The position numbers and the translations under genes are program-made. The notes beneath the pieces were generated by a model. The model made no database searches. It was not told the origin of the DNA and was given only the letters and a program-made list of their open reading frames with translations. A stretch of 34,295 nt of DNA from Clostridiaceae bacterium (GTDB lineage: Bacteria; Bacillota; Clostridia; Lachnospirales; Lachnospiraceae), in the NCBI GenBank assembly GCA_021200535.1, contig JAJQGL010000057.1, forward strand, positions 1 through 34,295. Direction: 5' to 3'. Below, one piece after another: positions 21,416 through 29,524 of the stretch (within the stretch, counting starts at the first letter, position 1; every line of letters starts with the position of its first letter).

Positions 21416-21552
21416 CTATCCTTCCTCCCCATCAAATCACGGCCCGAGGGCTCAACCACCAGCTCTGCTGGTGGTCTGCGAAAGCCCTTCCAGGGCATAT
21501 GGTGATTCCGCCTAAAGGCGGTCTGGTAAACCACGTTCACATTGTTACTGGT

Positions 21553-21577
21553 AGCCGCTTAAAAGCGGCTCTTTTTT
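21553..21577 (+). terminator. Rightward terminator inside the IS200-type element
   Basis: AGCCGC/GCGGCT (21553-21558/21565-21570) followed by CTTTTTT. It lies at the 3' end of tnpA but acts on plus-strand transcription, so it blocks antisense read-through into the element. Confidence 0.75.
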
Positions 21578-22000
21578 CTACTTCGCTGGCTCTCCTTCCA
21601 GTCGATCCCTTTCATACTGTTCTGCAATATACCTTTTTATTGTTTCTTCATTGACATTACCGATTGTCTCACAATAATACCCTCTCGCCCAGAAATGGCG
21701 GTTGAACCGATCTCTATACTCTGGATGCCTATCGAAAAGCATTAGAGCACTTTTTCCCTTTATCCGCCCCACAACCTTCGCTACACTTTCTTTTGGTGGA
21801 ATAGATACATACATATGCACATGATCCGGACGTGTTGCTGCTTTTATAATTGTTACGCCTTCCATTTTGCATACTTTACCAATAGCTTCGCCAACCTCTT
21901 TTCTTAATGCTCCAAACATTACCTGTCTCCGATATTTCGGAATAAATACGATATGATACGTGCAATTATACCTACTATGTGATAAACTTTGATTGTCCAT
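21578..22000 (-). CDS. tnpA: IS200-type HUH transposase TnpA
   Basis: A 140-residue Y1 transposase that cuts and joins single-stranded DNA at the hairpin ends. The HUH pair is H60-V-H62 (RPDHVHMYVSIPP) and the catalytic tyrosine is Y124 (IKRYIAEQ). Length and motifs are complete, so the element is probably active or recently active. The ATG at 22000 has GGAGG 7-11 nt upstream; a longer frame to 22048 runs into the element's left-end region. It is flanked by the hairpins described for the element. Confidence 0.92.
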   Translation of the reverse strand: MDNQSLSHSRYNCTYHIVFIPKYRRQVMFGALRKEVGEAIGKVCKMEGVTIIKAATRPDHVHMYVSIPPKESVAKVVGRIKGKSALMLFDRHPEYRDRFNRHFWARGYYCETIGNVNEETIKRYIAEQYERDRLEGEPAK

Positions 22001-22127
22001 ATTTTTACCTCCGTTGTGTTTTGTGCGGTTTGCCAGACCTGCACTCATTATACAACGGGGGCGGACATTTTGTTACTCCGTTTATCGCCTCCGGCATCTG
22101 CTAGTCTCCCCAGCTCTGCTGGGGGAT

Positions 22128-23000
22128 TTATACTGGTTCATTAAAAGGCAATTCATTACTGCCCAACATAAAATTATCAATCACAGCACGAACTTCGCCT
22201 GTAATCTTTAAGTCATACTCTCTCCTCGCAATCGCATTGTACAAAGCATGAATATCGCCCGCAAGCTCCTGCGCATTATTCAAAGTGTTGCACAGGGGAA
22301 GCGCATACCAATTATAATCCTTTCCGCTAACTGTCGAACCCTCTGGTAAATCGGGATTCACTGTCCAGCGTTCAAGATATAGATCATAAAATTCTATCGT
22401 TTCAGGCGGCTGATCATCTTCCGTAGCAAAGTCTCCACCCATAGGAATCATGTAGAACTTTGTTTTGTCATCAATCCAACAGAAATAACTACTGCCAGTA
22501 ACCCAGATAATTGAATTCGGGGCCGCCATTGAATGAATTCTGCGGGTTCCATATTCTGCGAGAGAAGCATTATAAAAATCTGAACGCGGTCTTTCAGTCT
22601 TCCCTATGTCCTGACCATCCTGCCGCTCTTTCACAAAAAACAAGCTGTCTTTTCCGCTCTTTAATGCATCCTCGACATCCGCCATCGTAATGGTCTTCCA
22701 ATCCATCTCGTTCACATCAGTCATATATTTCAGTCTACTGATAAAGTTACGCATATACAGCAAATTATCCGTAGCATGAGAAAAATCGCCTTCTATTAAC
22801 ATATCTGTGCTAACCCCCAATGCCTTTGCGAGCTTCCACACAATATCTGCTGAAGGAGCAGAATCTGTTTCCTTCTTGCTCAACCTTGACAGGTATCCTG
22901 TGGATACCCCCGCTTCTGCTTCCACATCTCCAATTTTAAGCCCTTTTTGCTGAATCAGGGACATTATGTTCTCCATCAATTTTGCCCTGTTAAATTCCAT
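22128..23000 (-). CDS. Xre-type regulator with large C-terminal domain (290 aa)
   Basis: A 290-residue protein. Residues 5-70 form an Xre helix-turn-helix (MENIMSLIQQKGLKIGDVEAEAGVSTGYLSRL, SADIVWKLAKALGVSTDML). The remaining 220 residues resemble a soluble sensor region without a motif I can name (VTGSSYFCWIDDKTKFYMIPMGG). GGAGG precedes the ATG at 23000, and a good promoter lies at 23063-23035. The stop codon TAA is at 22130-22128, directly beside the left end of the IS200-type element, so the last residues may be altered by the insertion. It is divergent from the Xre-ImmA pair. Confidence 0.8.
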   Translation of the reverse strand: MEFNRAKLMENIMSLIQQKGLKIGDVEAEAGVSTGYLSRLSKKETDSAPSADIVWKLAKALGVSTDMLIEGDFSHATDNLLYMRNFISRLKYMTDVNEMDWKTITMADVEDALKSGKDSLFFVKERQDGQDIGKTERPRSDFYNASLAEYGTRRIHSMAAPNSIIWVTGSSYFCWIDDKTKFYMIPMGGDFATEDDQPPETIEFYDLYLERWTVNPDLPEGSTVSGKDYNWYALPLCNTLNNAQELAGDIHALYNAIARREYDLKITGEVRAVIDNFMLGSNELPFNEPV

Positions 23001-23034
23001 AATTGCATTTTACCTCCTATTCAAGATTGTTTGC

Positions 23035-23063
23035 ATTTTATCACAGTCTTTCTAATCCGTCAA
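23035..23063 (-). promoter_or_regulatory. Promoter of the leftward 290-residue Xre gene
   Basis: On the minus strand TTGACG (23063-23058), a 17-bp spacer and TAAAAT (23040-23035) closely match the housekeeping consensus. The start point would be about 12 bp downstream and 30 bp before the ATG. Confidence 0.75.
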
Positions 23064-23195
23064 TCTTATTTTTACATTTATTCAAATATTTTTCTCGTTT
23101 TTGAATTTCTTTGTATCTGTTCAAATTCTCTTTTATAGAATTGAACTCTGTTATTCCTATAATATACACTTTAGCTGATTTTCCTCAATTCCTCC

Positions 23196-23224
23196 TTGAC
23201 ACAACGAAGTTTTTATTCTATAAT
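23196..23224 (+). promoter_or_regulatory. Consensus promoter of the rightward Xre-ImmA operon
   Basis: TTGACA (23196-23201), a 17-bp spacer and TATAAT (23219-23224) match the consensus exactly. Repeated TTCAC motifs follow downstream at 23226-23237. Such a strong promoter would need tight repression in the lysogenic or resting state. Confidence 0.88.
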
Positions 23225-23269
23225 CTTCACATACTTCACAGAACTGATGTTCGTATTGTAGTGTATATT

Positions 23270-23289
23270 CTTCACTTTGTCAAGTGAAG
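23270..23289. promoter_or_regulatory. Operator-like palindrome
   Basis: CTTCACTTTGTCAAGTGAAG is a 20-bp palindrome (16 of 20 positions symmetric) about 40 bp after the predicted start point of the consensus promoter. It shares the CTTCAC half-site with two single copies near 23225-23237. A binding site for the Xre protein encoded just downstream is likely. Confidence 0.6.
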
Positions 23290-23371
23290 TTTTAAAAATC
23301 TTTTACAGCGATTTATGACATGTAACTATTGGCACTGTTAAACACGATTGCAGAATTCAGAAAGAGAGATC

Positions 23372-23827
23372 ATGACAATGACGCGACTTGCAGAAAAAAT
23401 AAGAGACAACCGGGAAAAGCTTGAATTGAAACAGGAGCAGCTTGCTGAGCTCGTGGGCGTATCCAGGCGCAGCGTTATCGCTTATGAGACAGGAGCCGCC
23501 ACCCCGCGGGAGCACACCATGCGGAAGATTGCTCAGGCCCTCGGCGTGACACAATATTATCTCATACATGATGACTGTGAAGACCCGGATGCCGGAATCG
23601 AACAGGAGCCGTTTATCCAGGAAGCCAGGGATGCTTTCGGAAAAAAAGGCGCAGAACAGATTGCGGAATTATTGCAGAAAAATCAGGCTCTTTTCGCCGG
23701 AGGAACTTTGTCAGAAGAACAGAAAGATATGTTTTATGAAGCGATTTCTAAAGCGTATTTCATGAACAAGCAGGCCGCACGGGAGAAATTCGGCCGGAAG
23801 AAAGTTAATAGAAGTGATTCAGAATGA
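23372..23827 (+). CDS. Xre-family repressor (151 aa)
   Basis: A 151-residue regulator. Residues 5-65 form an Xre helix-turn-helix (LAEKIRDNREKLELKQEQLAELVGVSRRSVIAYETGAATPREHTMRKIAQALGV in sequence). The C-terminal part is helical (FGKKGAEQIAELLQKN, LSEEQKDMFYEAISKAYF). The ATG at 23372, with AGAGAG just upstream, fits better than the longer frame; an ATG two codons later is possible. It pairs with an ImmA/IrrE-like protease gene 107 bp downstream, the usual arrangement in which the protease cleaves or inactivates the repressor to induce an element. Confidence 0.85.
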   Translation: MTMTRLAEKIRDNREKLELKQEQLAELVGVSRRSVIAYETGAATPREHTMRKIAQALGVTQYYLIHDDCEDPDAGIEQEPFIQEARDAFGKKGAEQIAELLQKNQALFAGGTLSEEQKDMFYEAISKAYFMNKQAAREKFGRKKVNRSDSE

Positions 23828-23934
23828 TGCCGCTGTAATTCACAGCAGCTTATGTATCTCGGCTAATGATAACCGGTTTACATATATCCATAGAGCCAAA
23901 TGCTCTGCCAATAATGGGATTGTGAGATGTTGAA

Positions 23935-24534
23935 ATGAAAAAAGAACTGATAACAAAAGCCGCGCATGACCTGCGTGCAAAGTACGATGAACGAGATCCG
24001 CGCCGCCTATGTAAACTGCTCGGTATCGGCATCGCGGATATGGCGATGGGAACGGAACCGAGAAGCATTCAGGCGCTCGTTGTGAAAAGCTCACGCTGTT
24101 ACTCGATTGTGCTGAACTCGGACTTAACCACAGGCCAGCAGTATTTCGTCCTCTTCCACGAAATTGGACACGTCCGTCTCGGCCACGCCGCCATTGCGCC
24201 GTGTACCTGCCGGGATTTATTCTCCTCCAGACAAAGCGCTGTGATGGAGATAGAAGCAAATGAGTTTGTCGCAGAATACCTGATGGATACAGAGGATACG
24301 CTGAAGGCGCTGTACAGCACTGACTCATTTTTCGAAGCAGCAAGCATCATGAGGGTGCCGCCGACGATTATGGATTTTAAGTTCCGGATGCTCCGGTATT
24401 ATAATCTGATCGGTCGGGAGTATGGCGGACGCAGCGTATCATCCATGGAGTCGCCAGCCCAAGCCAAAAGCAACTGTATGCAAAATCTGGAATGCGGTGA
24501 GGATTGGAAATTTGCAGAATATTCCGATAGTTAG
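23935..24534 (+). CDS. ImmA/IrrE-family metallopeptidase
   Basis: A 199-residue protein with the zinc motif HEIGH at residues 75-79 and a following MEIEANEFVAEYLM segment supplying the third ligand, typical of the ImmA/IrrE (DUF955) family. In ICEBs1 and some phages ImmA cleaves the Xre-type repressor ImmR; the upstream Xre gene fits as the target. The ribosome site is weak (GAGATGTTGA). A palindrome AGTTAGTT-TT-AACTAACT overlaps its stop codon, and a terminator follows. Confidence 0.88.
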   Translation: MKKELITKAAHDLRAKYDERDPRRLCKLLGIGIADMAMGTEPRSIQALVVKSSRCYSIVLNSDLTTGQQYFVLFHEIGHVRLGHAAIAPCTCRDLFSSRQSAVMEIEANEFVAEYLMDTEDTLKALYSTDSFFEAASIMRVPPTIMDFKFRMLRYYNLIGREYGGRSVSSMESPAQAKSNCMQNLECGEDWKFAEYSDS

Positions 24535-24561
24535 TTTTAACTAACTCTTGATTAAAAATCA

Positions 24562-24617
24562 GCCCCTGTGCCAACGCCTCCGGACACATCTCGGGAAGCT
24601 GCTGCAGGGGCATTTTT
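24562..24617 (+). terminator. Terminator of the Xre-ImmA operon
   Basis: GCCCCTG (24562-24568) pairs with CAGGGGC (24605-24611), followed by ATTTTT. An outer repeat AAAAATCAGC/GCTGATTTTT (24554-24563/24626-24635) encloses it and may give leftward termination as well, since the next gene is convergent. Confidence 0.75.
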
Positions 24618-24690
24618 CAGGATTTGCTGATTTTTCCATATTTCCGATGCACCAGAAGAAAATGCCATCTACCTCTCCGACTCGACGCTA

Positions 24691-25368
24691 TCAATCATCC
24701 TCATCCTCTTCGATTTCTTCATACTCCATTCTGAAACCATCCACGTACCAGTCGAACAAAGGATACCCATCTTCCTGCATCCACTTCCACACGATTTCCC
24801 GCCTCTCCGGATGCTCGTTCAAATATGCTTTCATGTGCCGCCCGCATGGATACTCCTTGCTATGCTCATCGCCATACATAAGCCATTCCTTGCCAACACC
24901 AAGTTCTTCACAGTCGTCATCGTCCAGGTAGAAATCCAGAGATTTTTCGCCGCTTTCAAGTTTGCGAACATCCTGATGGCTCATCTTGAGTGTCTGATGA
25001 AAGTAATCATACGGATCGCAGCCGTGTTCTTCCATGACTGCTTTTAGTCTTCCATACTGTTCTTTTCTACATTCCATCATTTCCAGTTCGCGTTGTGTAG
25101 AGTATTTGGGCATAGGGTCGCCATTCACATCTACTATATCGTCACGGGAAACCGGAGCAGAAATGCGGCGGCTGCCCGCACCGTAGCGCAAATCCTGCTC
25201 AATAGCAACAATAATTTGTCGTTCTTTCATGTCCTTGGTCTTTGGCTTCGTACTGGTCACATAACCTTCATAGCCTTTCCAAGGACCAGACATGATTTTT
25301 ACCGTTTCTCCGATGGCCGGTCGCTCGGACGGGAGAAGATTACTAAAGTTTTGCGGTTTTTTCTTCAT
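24691..25368 (-). CDS. KOW-domain protein of unknown function (225 aa)
   Basis: A 225-residue protein. Residues 19-45 (IGETVKIMSGPWKGYEGYVTS) are a clear KOW motif as in NusG/RfaH, but the NusG N-terminal domain is missing: only 18 residues precede it. The following 180 residues are acidic and contain PYDYFHQTLKMSHQDVRKLESG, suggestive of a helix-turn-helix-like segment, and a very acidic end (EYEEIEEDEDD). The start follows GGGGGAG. It is the last gene of the leftward island and converges on ImmA. An RNA- or ribosome-binding role is only inferred from KOW. Confidence 0.7.
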   Translation of the reverse strand: MKKKPQNFSNLLPSERPAIGETVKIMSGPWKGYEGYVTSTKPKTKDMKERQIIVAIEQDLRYGAGSRRISAPVSRDDIVDVNGDPMPKYSTQRELEMMECRKEQYGRLKAVMEEHGCDPYDYFHQTLKMSHQDVRKLESGEKSLDFYLDDDDCEELGVGKEWLMYGDEHSKEYPCGRHMKAYLNEHPERREIVWKWMQEDGYPLFDWYVDGFRMEYEEIEEDEDD

Positions 25369-25420
25369 ATGTACTCCCCCAGATAATTTAAAAATACCAC
25401 TACTTTAACTGATGCCAAAG

Positions 25421-26911
25421 TCATCCAAATATGTATGCTACTGTTGACATAACTTCACCTCTGGACATGCACTTTTCAACCAAAATATTTATGATGTCTT
25501 TCGTTACAACATTTTCGTTTTCACCTGAACTTGCAGTAAGCATCTCTATGACCGCGTCAAATTTAGCCTTAGCTAATTTTCGAGGCTTTGACGATGCACA
25601 GGTTAAATATGTATTGCTTTGTAAGATTGTTGCGACTTCACAATGATACGTACTCCTGATAATATCTTTCAAATCATCTGATGCATTTTCAAAACAGGTA
25701 ATAAACCAAACTTCTGGAGTGCAGGGCAAAAAGAACAAATACCGTGATCCCCTTCTCTGTGTTTCATAAAGCTCTTTGAAGTTTGCATTCCCACCTGGTT
25801 CTGCTAATCCTTCCGTTTTAGCATCTTCATCTAAAAGAGCAACTACCTTTGACTGCCTTAATATGCGGTCTTTAACATTTTTTGCTAAAAATGCTGTCTG
25901 TTCATAACCTCCAACCGGCACAATAGCATAGGTATTGCTGATTTTTTCTGGCTTAACCATCATGTATTGATTAACCATCGCCGTTAGTAACAATCTGGCC
26001 ATTTCGTCTTCAACAAATATAACCGTATCATAGCCTGTGTTTACTTCAAAGTCAACACTTCCAATCGCCTGTGCTGGATAGCATGGCGTTATAACTTTGA
26101 TAACATCTCTTTCATTGCTCAACAAAATGATATTCTGTGGAGTGCAAGCTTTTATCATAGTTACTGAATGTGTAGCAATAAAAACTGTTAATCTTTTTTC
26201 TTCTGTTTTTTCTTTAATATAATCCAGCAGATTTTTCTGAATACGTGGATGCAGAGCGAGTTCTGCTTCGTCAAGCAAGAACAACGTTTCATCTTCCGTA
26301 CTATTCAGCTTCTCCACCAAATGAATGATTGCCATTTCCCCGGTACTGAATCTTTTTTCAGAATACCTTACAGCTCCATCCTGCAAGATATAAAAATACG
26401 TTGATTGTCGTCCTCTCCCCCTTACATTTTTCAGTCGTTTCAGATTTGAGAACCTCGCAGTCTCAAAGATACGATTTAAAGCCGTTATTAGTTCTTCAGA
26501 AGCACGCTCGATTCTGCCAGATCTAATCTCCTCCTGAGTAACATCCAGTCTTTTTGCATCTGCACGAATAAAAACTGAGTGTTCAAATCCGAATTGCCTC
26601 ATAAGCAGTTCGGAACTTTTTGTTTTTGGAGTTGAGACCCATCGTTTGCTTCTTTTTCTAAACTGAATGGCTGTTGTATCAACTTTGTATATAATCTTAG
26701 CTTCTCTATACTGATCAATTCCAGTATCAGCATTAGCAGATTTAAGCCCAATTGCAAATGCATTAGGATTGGCTATACGATCTATGCATGTTAAGAGAGT
26801 TGTCTTCCCCATTCCATTTGCACCAACCAGAAGATACACGCCATCTGATTCAGGCAATGTAAATTCTAATTTTTTTATGCCCTTAACATTCTCGATTATA
26901 ATTTCTCTCAT
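25421..26911 (-). CDS. OLD-like ATPase with TOPRIM-like domain
   Basis: A 496-residue protein. The N-terminal ABC-type ATPase has Walker A GANGMGKTT (30-38), a signature-like FSTGEMAIIHL, Walker B TLFLLDEAELALHP and the switch FIATHS. The C-terminal part shows TVIFVEDEMARLLL and VALLDEDAK, matching the acidic motifs of a TOPRIM nuclease. This is the OLD-family layout found in phage-defence nucleases such as those of Gabija and in retron- or Septu-associated ATPases. The ATG at 26911 follows GAGGAAAAG. No UvrD-like or HNH partner is adjacent, so a stand-alone OLD-type system or a link to its neighbours is possible. Confidence 0.8.
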   Translation of the reverse strand: MREIIIENVKGIKKLEFTLPESDGVYLLVGANGMGKTTLLTCIDRIANPNAFAIGLKSANADTGIDQYREAKIIYKVDTTAIQFRKRSKRWVSTPKTKSSELLMRQFGFEHSVFIRADAKRLDVTQEEIRSGRIERASEELITALNRIFETARFSNLKRLKNVRGRGRQSTYFYILQDGAVRYSEKRFSTGEMAIIHLVEKLNSTEDETLFLLDEAELALHPRIQKNLLDYIKEKTEEKRLTVFIATHSVTMIKACTPQNIILLSNERDVIKVITPCYPAQAIGSVDFEVNTGYDTVIFVEDEMARLLLTAMVNQYMMVKPEKISNTYAIVPVGGYEQTAFLAKNVKDRILRQSKVVALLDEDAKTEGLAEPGGNANFKELYETQRRGSRYLFFLPCTPEVWFITCFENASDDLKDIIRSTYHCEVATILQSNTYLTCASSKPRKLAKAKFDAVIEMLTASSGENENVVTKDIINILVEKCMSRGEVMSTVAYIFG

Positions 26912-26976
26912 AGTCTTTTCCTCAAACAGCACAGGCAATTATCAAAACGTAATTATTTCAGCGGATCATCGCCTCA

Positions 26977-27065
26977 TCACACCTTCTCATAAGGTTCCAG
27001 CCCAGCAATCGCTACATCTGCACTCATCTTTCCGGCATCCACTTTTTCTTCAAGCGCTCTAATAT
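26977..27065 (-). pseudogene. Remnant of a second loaP-type gene (3' end only)
   Basis: On the minus strand the frame reads EKVDAGKMSADVAIAGLEPYEKV and stop, closely matching the intact gene's end EKVDTGRMSTDVVVAGLELYEKV (29525 upward). Similarity continues past the stop (TTTCAGCGGAT..CCTCATCACACC at both places). The rest of the gene is gone. A 38-codon frame starting at 27140 (MAKNILLGNSVNVQF) overlaps the remnant in another frame but has no strong ribosome site. The remnant and the intact copy flank the two-gene cassette 27167-29306. Confidence 0.75.
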
Positions 27066-27166
27066 CGCCCAGTTTTTATATTCATCAGTCCCACTGAACT
27101 GAACATTTACACTGTTTCCTAATAAAATATTCTTTGCCATTGTTTTACTTCTTTCATTCATCATAC

Positions 27167-28189
27167 TTAGTTCTCGAGATTGCTTTTTACTCTGAACAGT
27201 TCATCCACCTGATGGCTAACCACATCGCTCTGATATATTTCTATGATACGTTCCCGGTTGCTGTTGTCAAATATCTTCTGAGGCAGCTTGTTGATGGAAT
27301 GTGAATACTTCTCCTCCAGACACTCATACGCCATGATTTTCTTGACAATCATTTTCCTGTCTATATCGCCAATATCTTCATGATTGAATACCGCATTTAA
27401 AATCACCAGGCAGAGCAGATCCAAGCCTTTTATCTGGGAATATACTTCTCCCGGGTTTTCTGCCATCTTCATTATAATCGAAAAAATCAGTGGGCATTTT
27501 GAAAAATCATTTTTACTTCCATCCCATCTGATGTCCTCATCCGCGCAACTGTTCAAAATGGTTGCAAGGATAGACAAGTAATATCTTCCAAACCTGTCAG
27601 ACTGGGTATATGCCAAAAGGCACTGGTTGACAATAACCTTCAGCATAGACTGTTCATATCCTGCGTACTCATCGTTTTTGAGATTGTAGGCTATATCGTA
27701 GTAGATAATAATCTCTCCGCTCTCTATGTCTTTCATGAACGCTGATTTGACAACTTTAACCCCCGGCAGGTTCTCAACCTCTGCCTTGATTGGCTTGTCA
27801 ACGAATATGCCAATCCCCTTGAACTGTGTCTGCTTAATATATACATCAGCTATCATGCTGTTTTCAAAAGCAACGCCAAAAAAATTATCCTGCTTCGCCT
27901 TTGCCTGTTTTACAACTCCAATTGTACCTTTCATCAACGCGGCCGCAAAAAATATTCTTTGTGAGCAAAGTCTGTCTCTCAAGGATGTCAGAAAACGGAC
28001 AAGATTAAGCAATTCCTTAGATTCCGCATACAGGCAGTCACTAAAAATACCGACATTGCCCACTCCGTTCAAATGGTATGAGCATTCCTTTGCCGCTTCG
28101 TAAAAGCAGGAAATTTTCTCCGTATAAACTGCCGGGTTGCCGCTAAAATCCTTTGTACCCAGCAGATCCAAAAAAGCTATATAGCCCAT
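27167..28189 (-). CDS. Nucleotide-cyclase-fold-like protein (340 aa)
   Basis: A 340-residue protein. The N-terminal half follows the layout of a widespread cyclase-like family: strand plus metal site AFLDLLGTKDF with D8, then GIFSDCLYAES with D51, helix LLNLVRFLTSLRDRL, strand pair AAALMKGTIGVV (83-93), and FFGVAFENSMIADVY (103-117). D8 and D51 would be the two metal-binding aspartates of class III nucleotide cyclases. The C-terminal 180 residues are helical and unrecognised. GAGGAG precedes the ATG, and the gene starts one base after the stop of its partner, so the two are coupled. A signal-producing role is inferred, not shown. Confidence 0.55.
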   Translation of the reverse strand: MGYIAFLDLLGTKDFSGNPAVYTEKISCFYEAAKECSYHLNGVGNVGIFSDCLYAESKELLNLVRFLTSLRDRLCSQRIFFAAALMKGTIGVVKQAKAKQDNFFGVAFENSMIADVYIKQTQFKGIGIFVDKPIKAEVENLPGVKVVKSAFMKDIESGEIIIYYDIAYNLKNDEYAGYEQSMLKVIVNQCLLAYTQSDRFGRYYLSILATILNSCADEDIRWDGSKNDFSKCPLIFSIIMKMAENPGEVYSQIKGLDLLCLVILNAVFNHEDIGDIDRKMIVKKIMAYECLEEKYSHSINKLPQKIFDNSNRERIIEIYQSDVVSHQVDELFRVKSNLEN

Positions 28190-28190
28190 A

Positions 28191-29306
28191 TCACAACTCC
28201 TCGTCTAAATTCTCTTCAATGATATCAAACAGAACATAATCATCCTCTAAATTTATGTACCTGTCCGGCTCCATATTCGTCTCTATGAGAAACTTTTGTT
28301 TACGCTGTCCGTCAGCAATCACATTGTTGCGGCACAGGAGGAGAATAATAGGTGCGTCTGTGTTTACTTTGCGGAGCTGTAGATAATAATCGGCTATATC
28401 TCTTTTTTCTTTCGGCTCTAATGCGTCAAATAATTCCTTTGCCAGCCTATTATGTTCATCCGGATACAGTCTGTTTCGGAGTCTCAAACTGACTGTTTTC
28501 TGTTCACTATTAATAACCACCCAATCAGCAACATACTTATATATCATATCTTTAAAAGATGATATTAATTCACCTGTGCAGGAAACAGATTCATACAGCT
28601 TTTGAATATAGCTCTGAGCAAACGGCAAATACAGGATTTCCTCTCTGCTCTTGGCTTTAGAACCGTATATGCCTTCCATCTCTTTCGGTGAGAATTCTTT
28701 TTCCAGATATTCTTTTTTAATTGTTCCAAACCCATATCTGCTCTCAAACTCTCTTGGAAGTTCGAAATAATGGTAAAGAGCAATATCAAGCATAATACTA
28801 CTCAAAACATGCTCAAGTTCATCCACTGCAAGTGTAATCTCCGCATCATAGCCTTCTATTCTGCTCTTTTTCCAGGCAGCTTTCACAGGTTTTTTCTTTT
28901 TCGTTTTTATATACGCTTCTGTAAAGAGATTTATGGCAATCAAGTGGCTGATATCCTGTTCCATACGCGCTTCCATAGTCGCATATTTTTTATAATATTC
29001 GTCGAACTTAATCCCGTCATATTCCGTAATACAGACTCTGACACCCTTAAAATCCGGGTTTTCAAAATTCTCTGGATTCTTGCTTATAGATTTCATTACA
29101 ACCGTGGGCACACATTCAGATTTGACAAAAATCTGCGATCCGAATAACTTCGACATAAACGAGTTGGCTTCCTCACAGATGTGGTTCAAATAGTTGACAA
29201 GCCGAAATATTTTGTCTCTTTCCTCGCCATTCGGATAGTCATCCAGATCTGGGTACAGAAAAAGAAGCCTCCTTTGATAATGGCTTTCACTCACATTGTT
29301 TTCCAT
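28191..29306 (-). CDS. Partner protein of unknown function (371 aa)
   Basis: A 371-residue soluble protein without a family I recognise. It has no signal peptide or membrane segment. The middle contains KGVRVCITEYDGIKFDEYYKKYATMEARMEQDISHL and a basic IKTKKKKPVKAAWKKSR patch. The end reads DRYINLEDDYVLFDIIEENLDEEL. GGAGGAAG precedes the ATG at 29306. Tight coupling with the cyclase-like gene downstream indicates a shared function, perhaps as sensor or regulator. A promoter is possible about 90-130 bp upstream (TTGCTT, 17 bp, TATTAT). Confidence 0.6.
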   Translation of the reverse strand: MENNVSESHYQRRLLFLYPDLDDYPNGEERDKIFRLVNYLNHICEEANSFMSKLFGSQIFVKSECVPTVVMKSISKNPENFENPDFKGVRVCITEYDGIKFDEYYKKYATMEARMEQDISHLIAINLFTEAYIKTKKKKPVKAAWKKSRIEGYDAEITLAVDELEHVLSSIMLDIALYHYFELPREFESRYGFGTIKKEYLEKEFSPKEMEGIYGSKAKSREEILYLPFAQSYIQKLYESVSCTGELISSFKDMIYKYVADWVVINSEQKTVSLRLRNRLYPDEHNRLAKELFDALEPKEKRDIADYYLQLRKVNTDAPIILLLCRNNVIADGQRKQKFLIETNMEPDRYINLEDDYVLFDIIEENLDEEL

Positions 29307-29394
29307 AAGCTTTCTTCCTCCAGTTACAAATATTTTTTTAAACCTATTTTATGATGTCGTGCGCCATGTTCACACCTCGTCAAAATTGGAATTA

Positions 29395-29435
29395 TAATAA
29401 CAGAAATAATCGTCCAAAGCAAGGGCGAATTATGG
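29395..29435 (-). promoter_or_regulatory. Possible promoter of the two-gene cassette
   Basis: On the minus strand CCTTGCTT is followed after 17 bp by TATTAT (about 29430 to 29400), with an overlapping TATAAT. An AAGTGGC/GCCACTT hairpin lies upstream near 29452-29482. A seven-codon frame (MAHDIIK, with GAGG upstream) lies between promoter and gene and might be a leader. Confidence 0.4.
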
Positions 29436-29524
29436 CTCTACGCCATTGCAAAGTGGCTTTTTAATACATACTTTGCCACTTCCAACATAATATTCGGACA
29501 CTGTTTCAGCGGATTGACACCTCA

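Larger units (their letters stand above)
21441..22128 (-). mobile_element. IS200-type insertion sequence
   Basis: A single-gene element of about 690 bp bounded by subterminal hairpins with the shared core CAGCAGAGCTG. The right-end hairpin is ACCACCAGC/GCTGGTGGT (21455-21475) and the left-end hairpin is CCCCAGC/GCTGGGG (22108-22124). Further hairpins at the right end are GCCCGAGGGC (21442-21451), CCGCC/GGCGG (about 21509-21522) and a rightward terminator. IS200/IS605 elements move as single strands and make no target duplication; the exact ends are estimated. No tnpB or iscB gene is present. The left end abuts the stop codon of the Xre-type gene at 22128. Confidence 0.8.

Noticed and set aside
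21441-22128. IS605-type element with TnpB or an IscB-like RNA-guided nuclease
   Set aside because: Only the TnpA gene is present, and the remaining sequence is filled by end hairpins.
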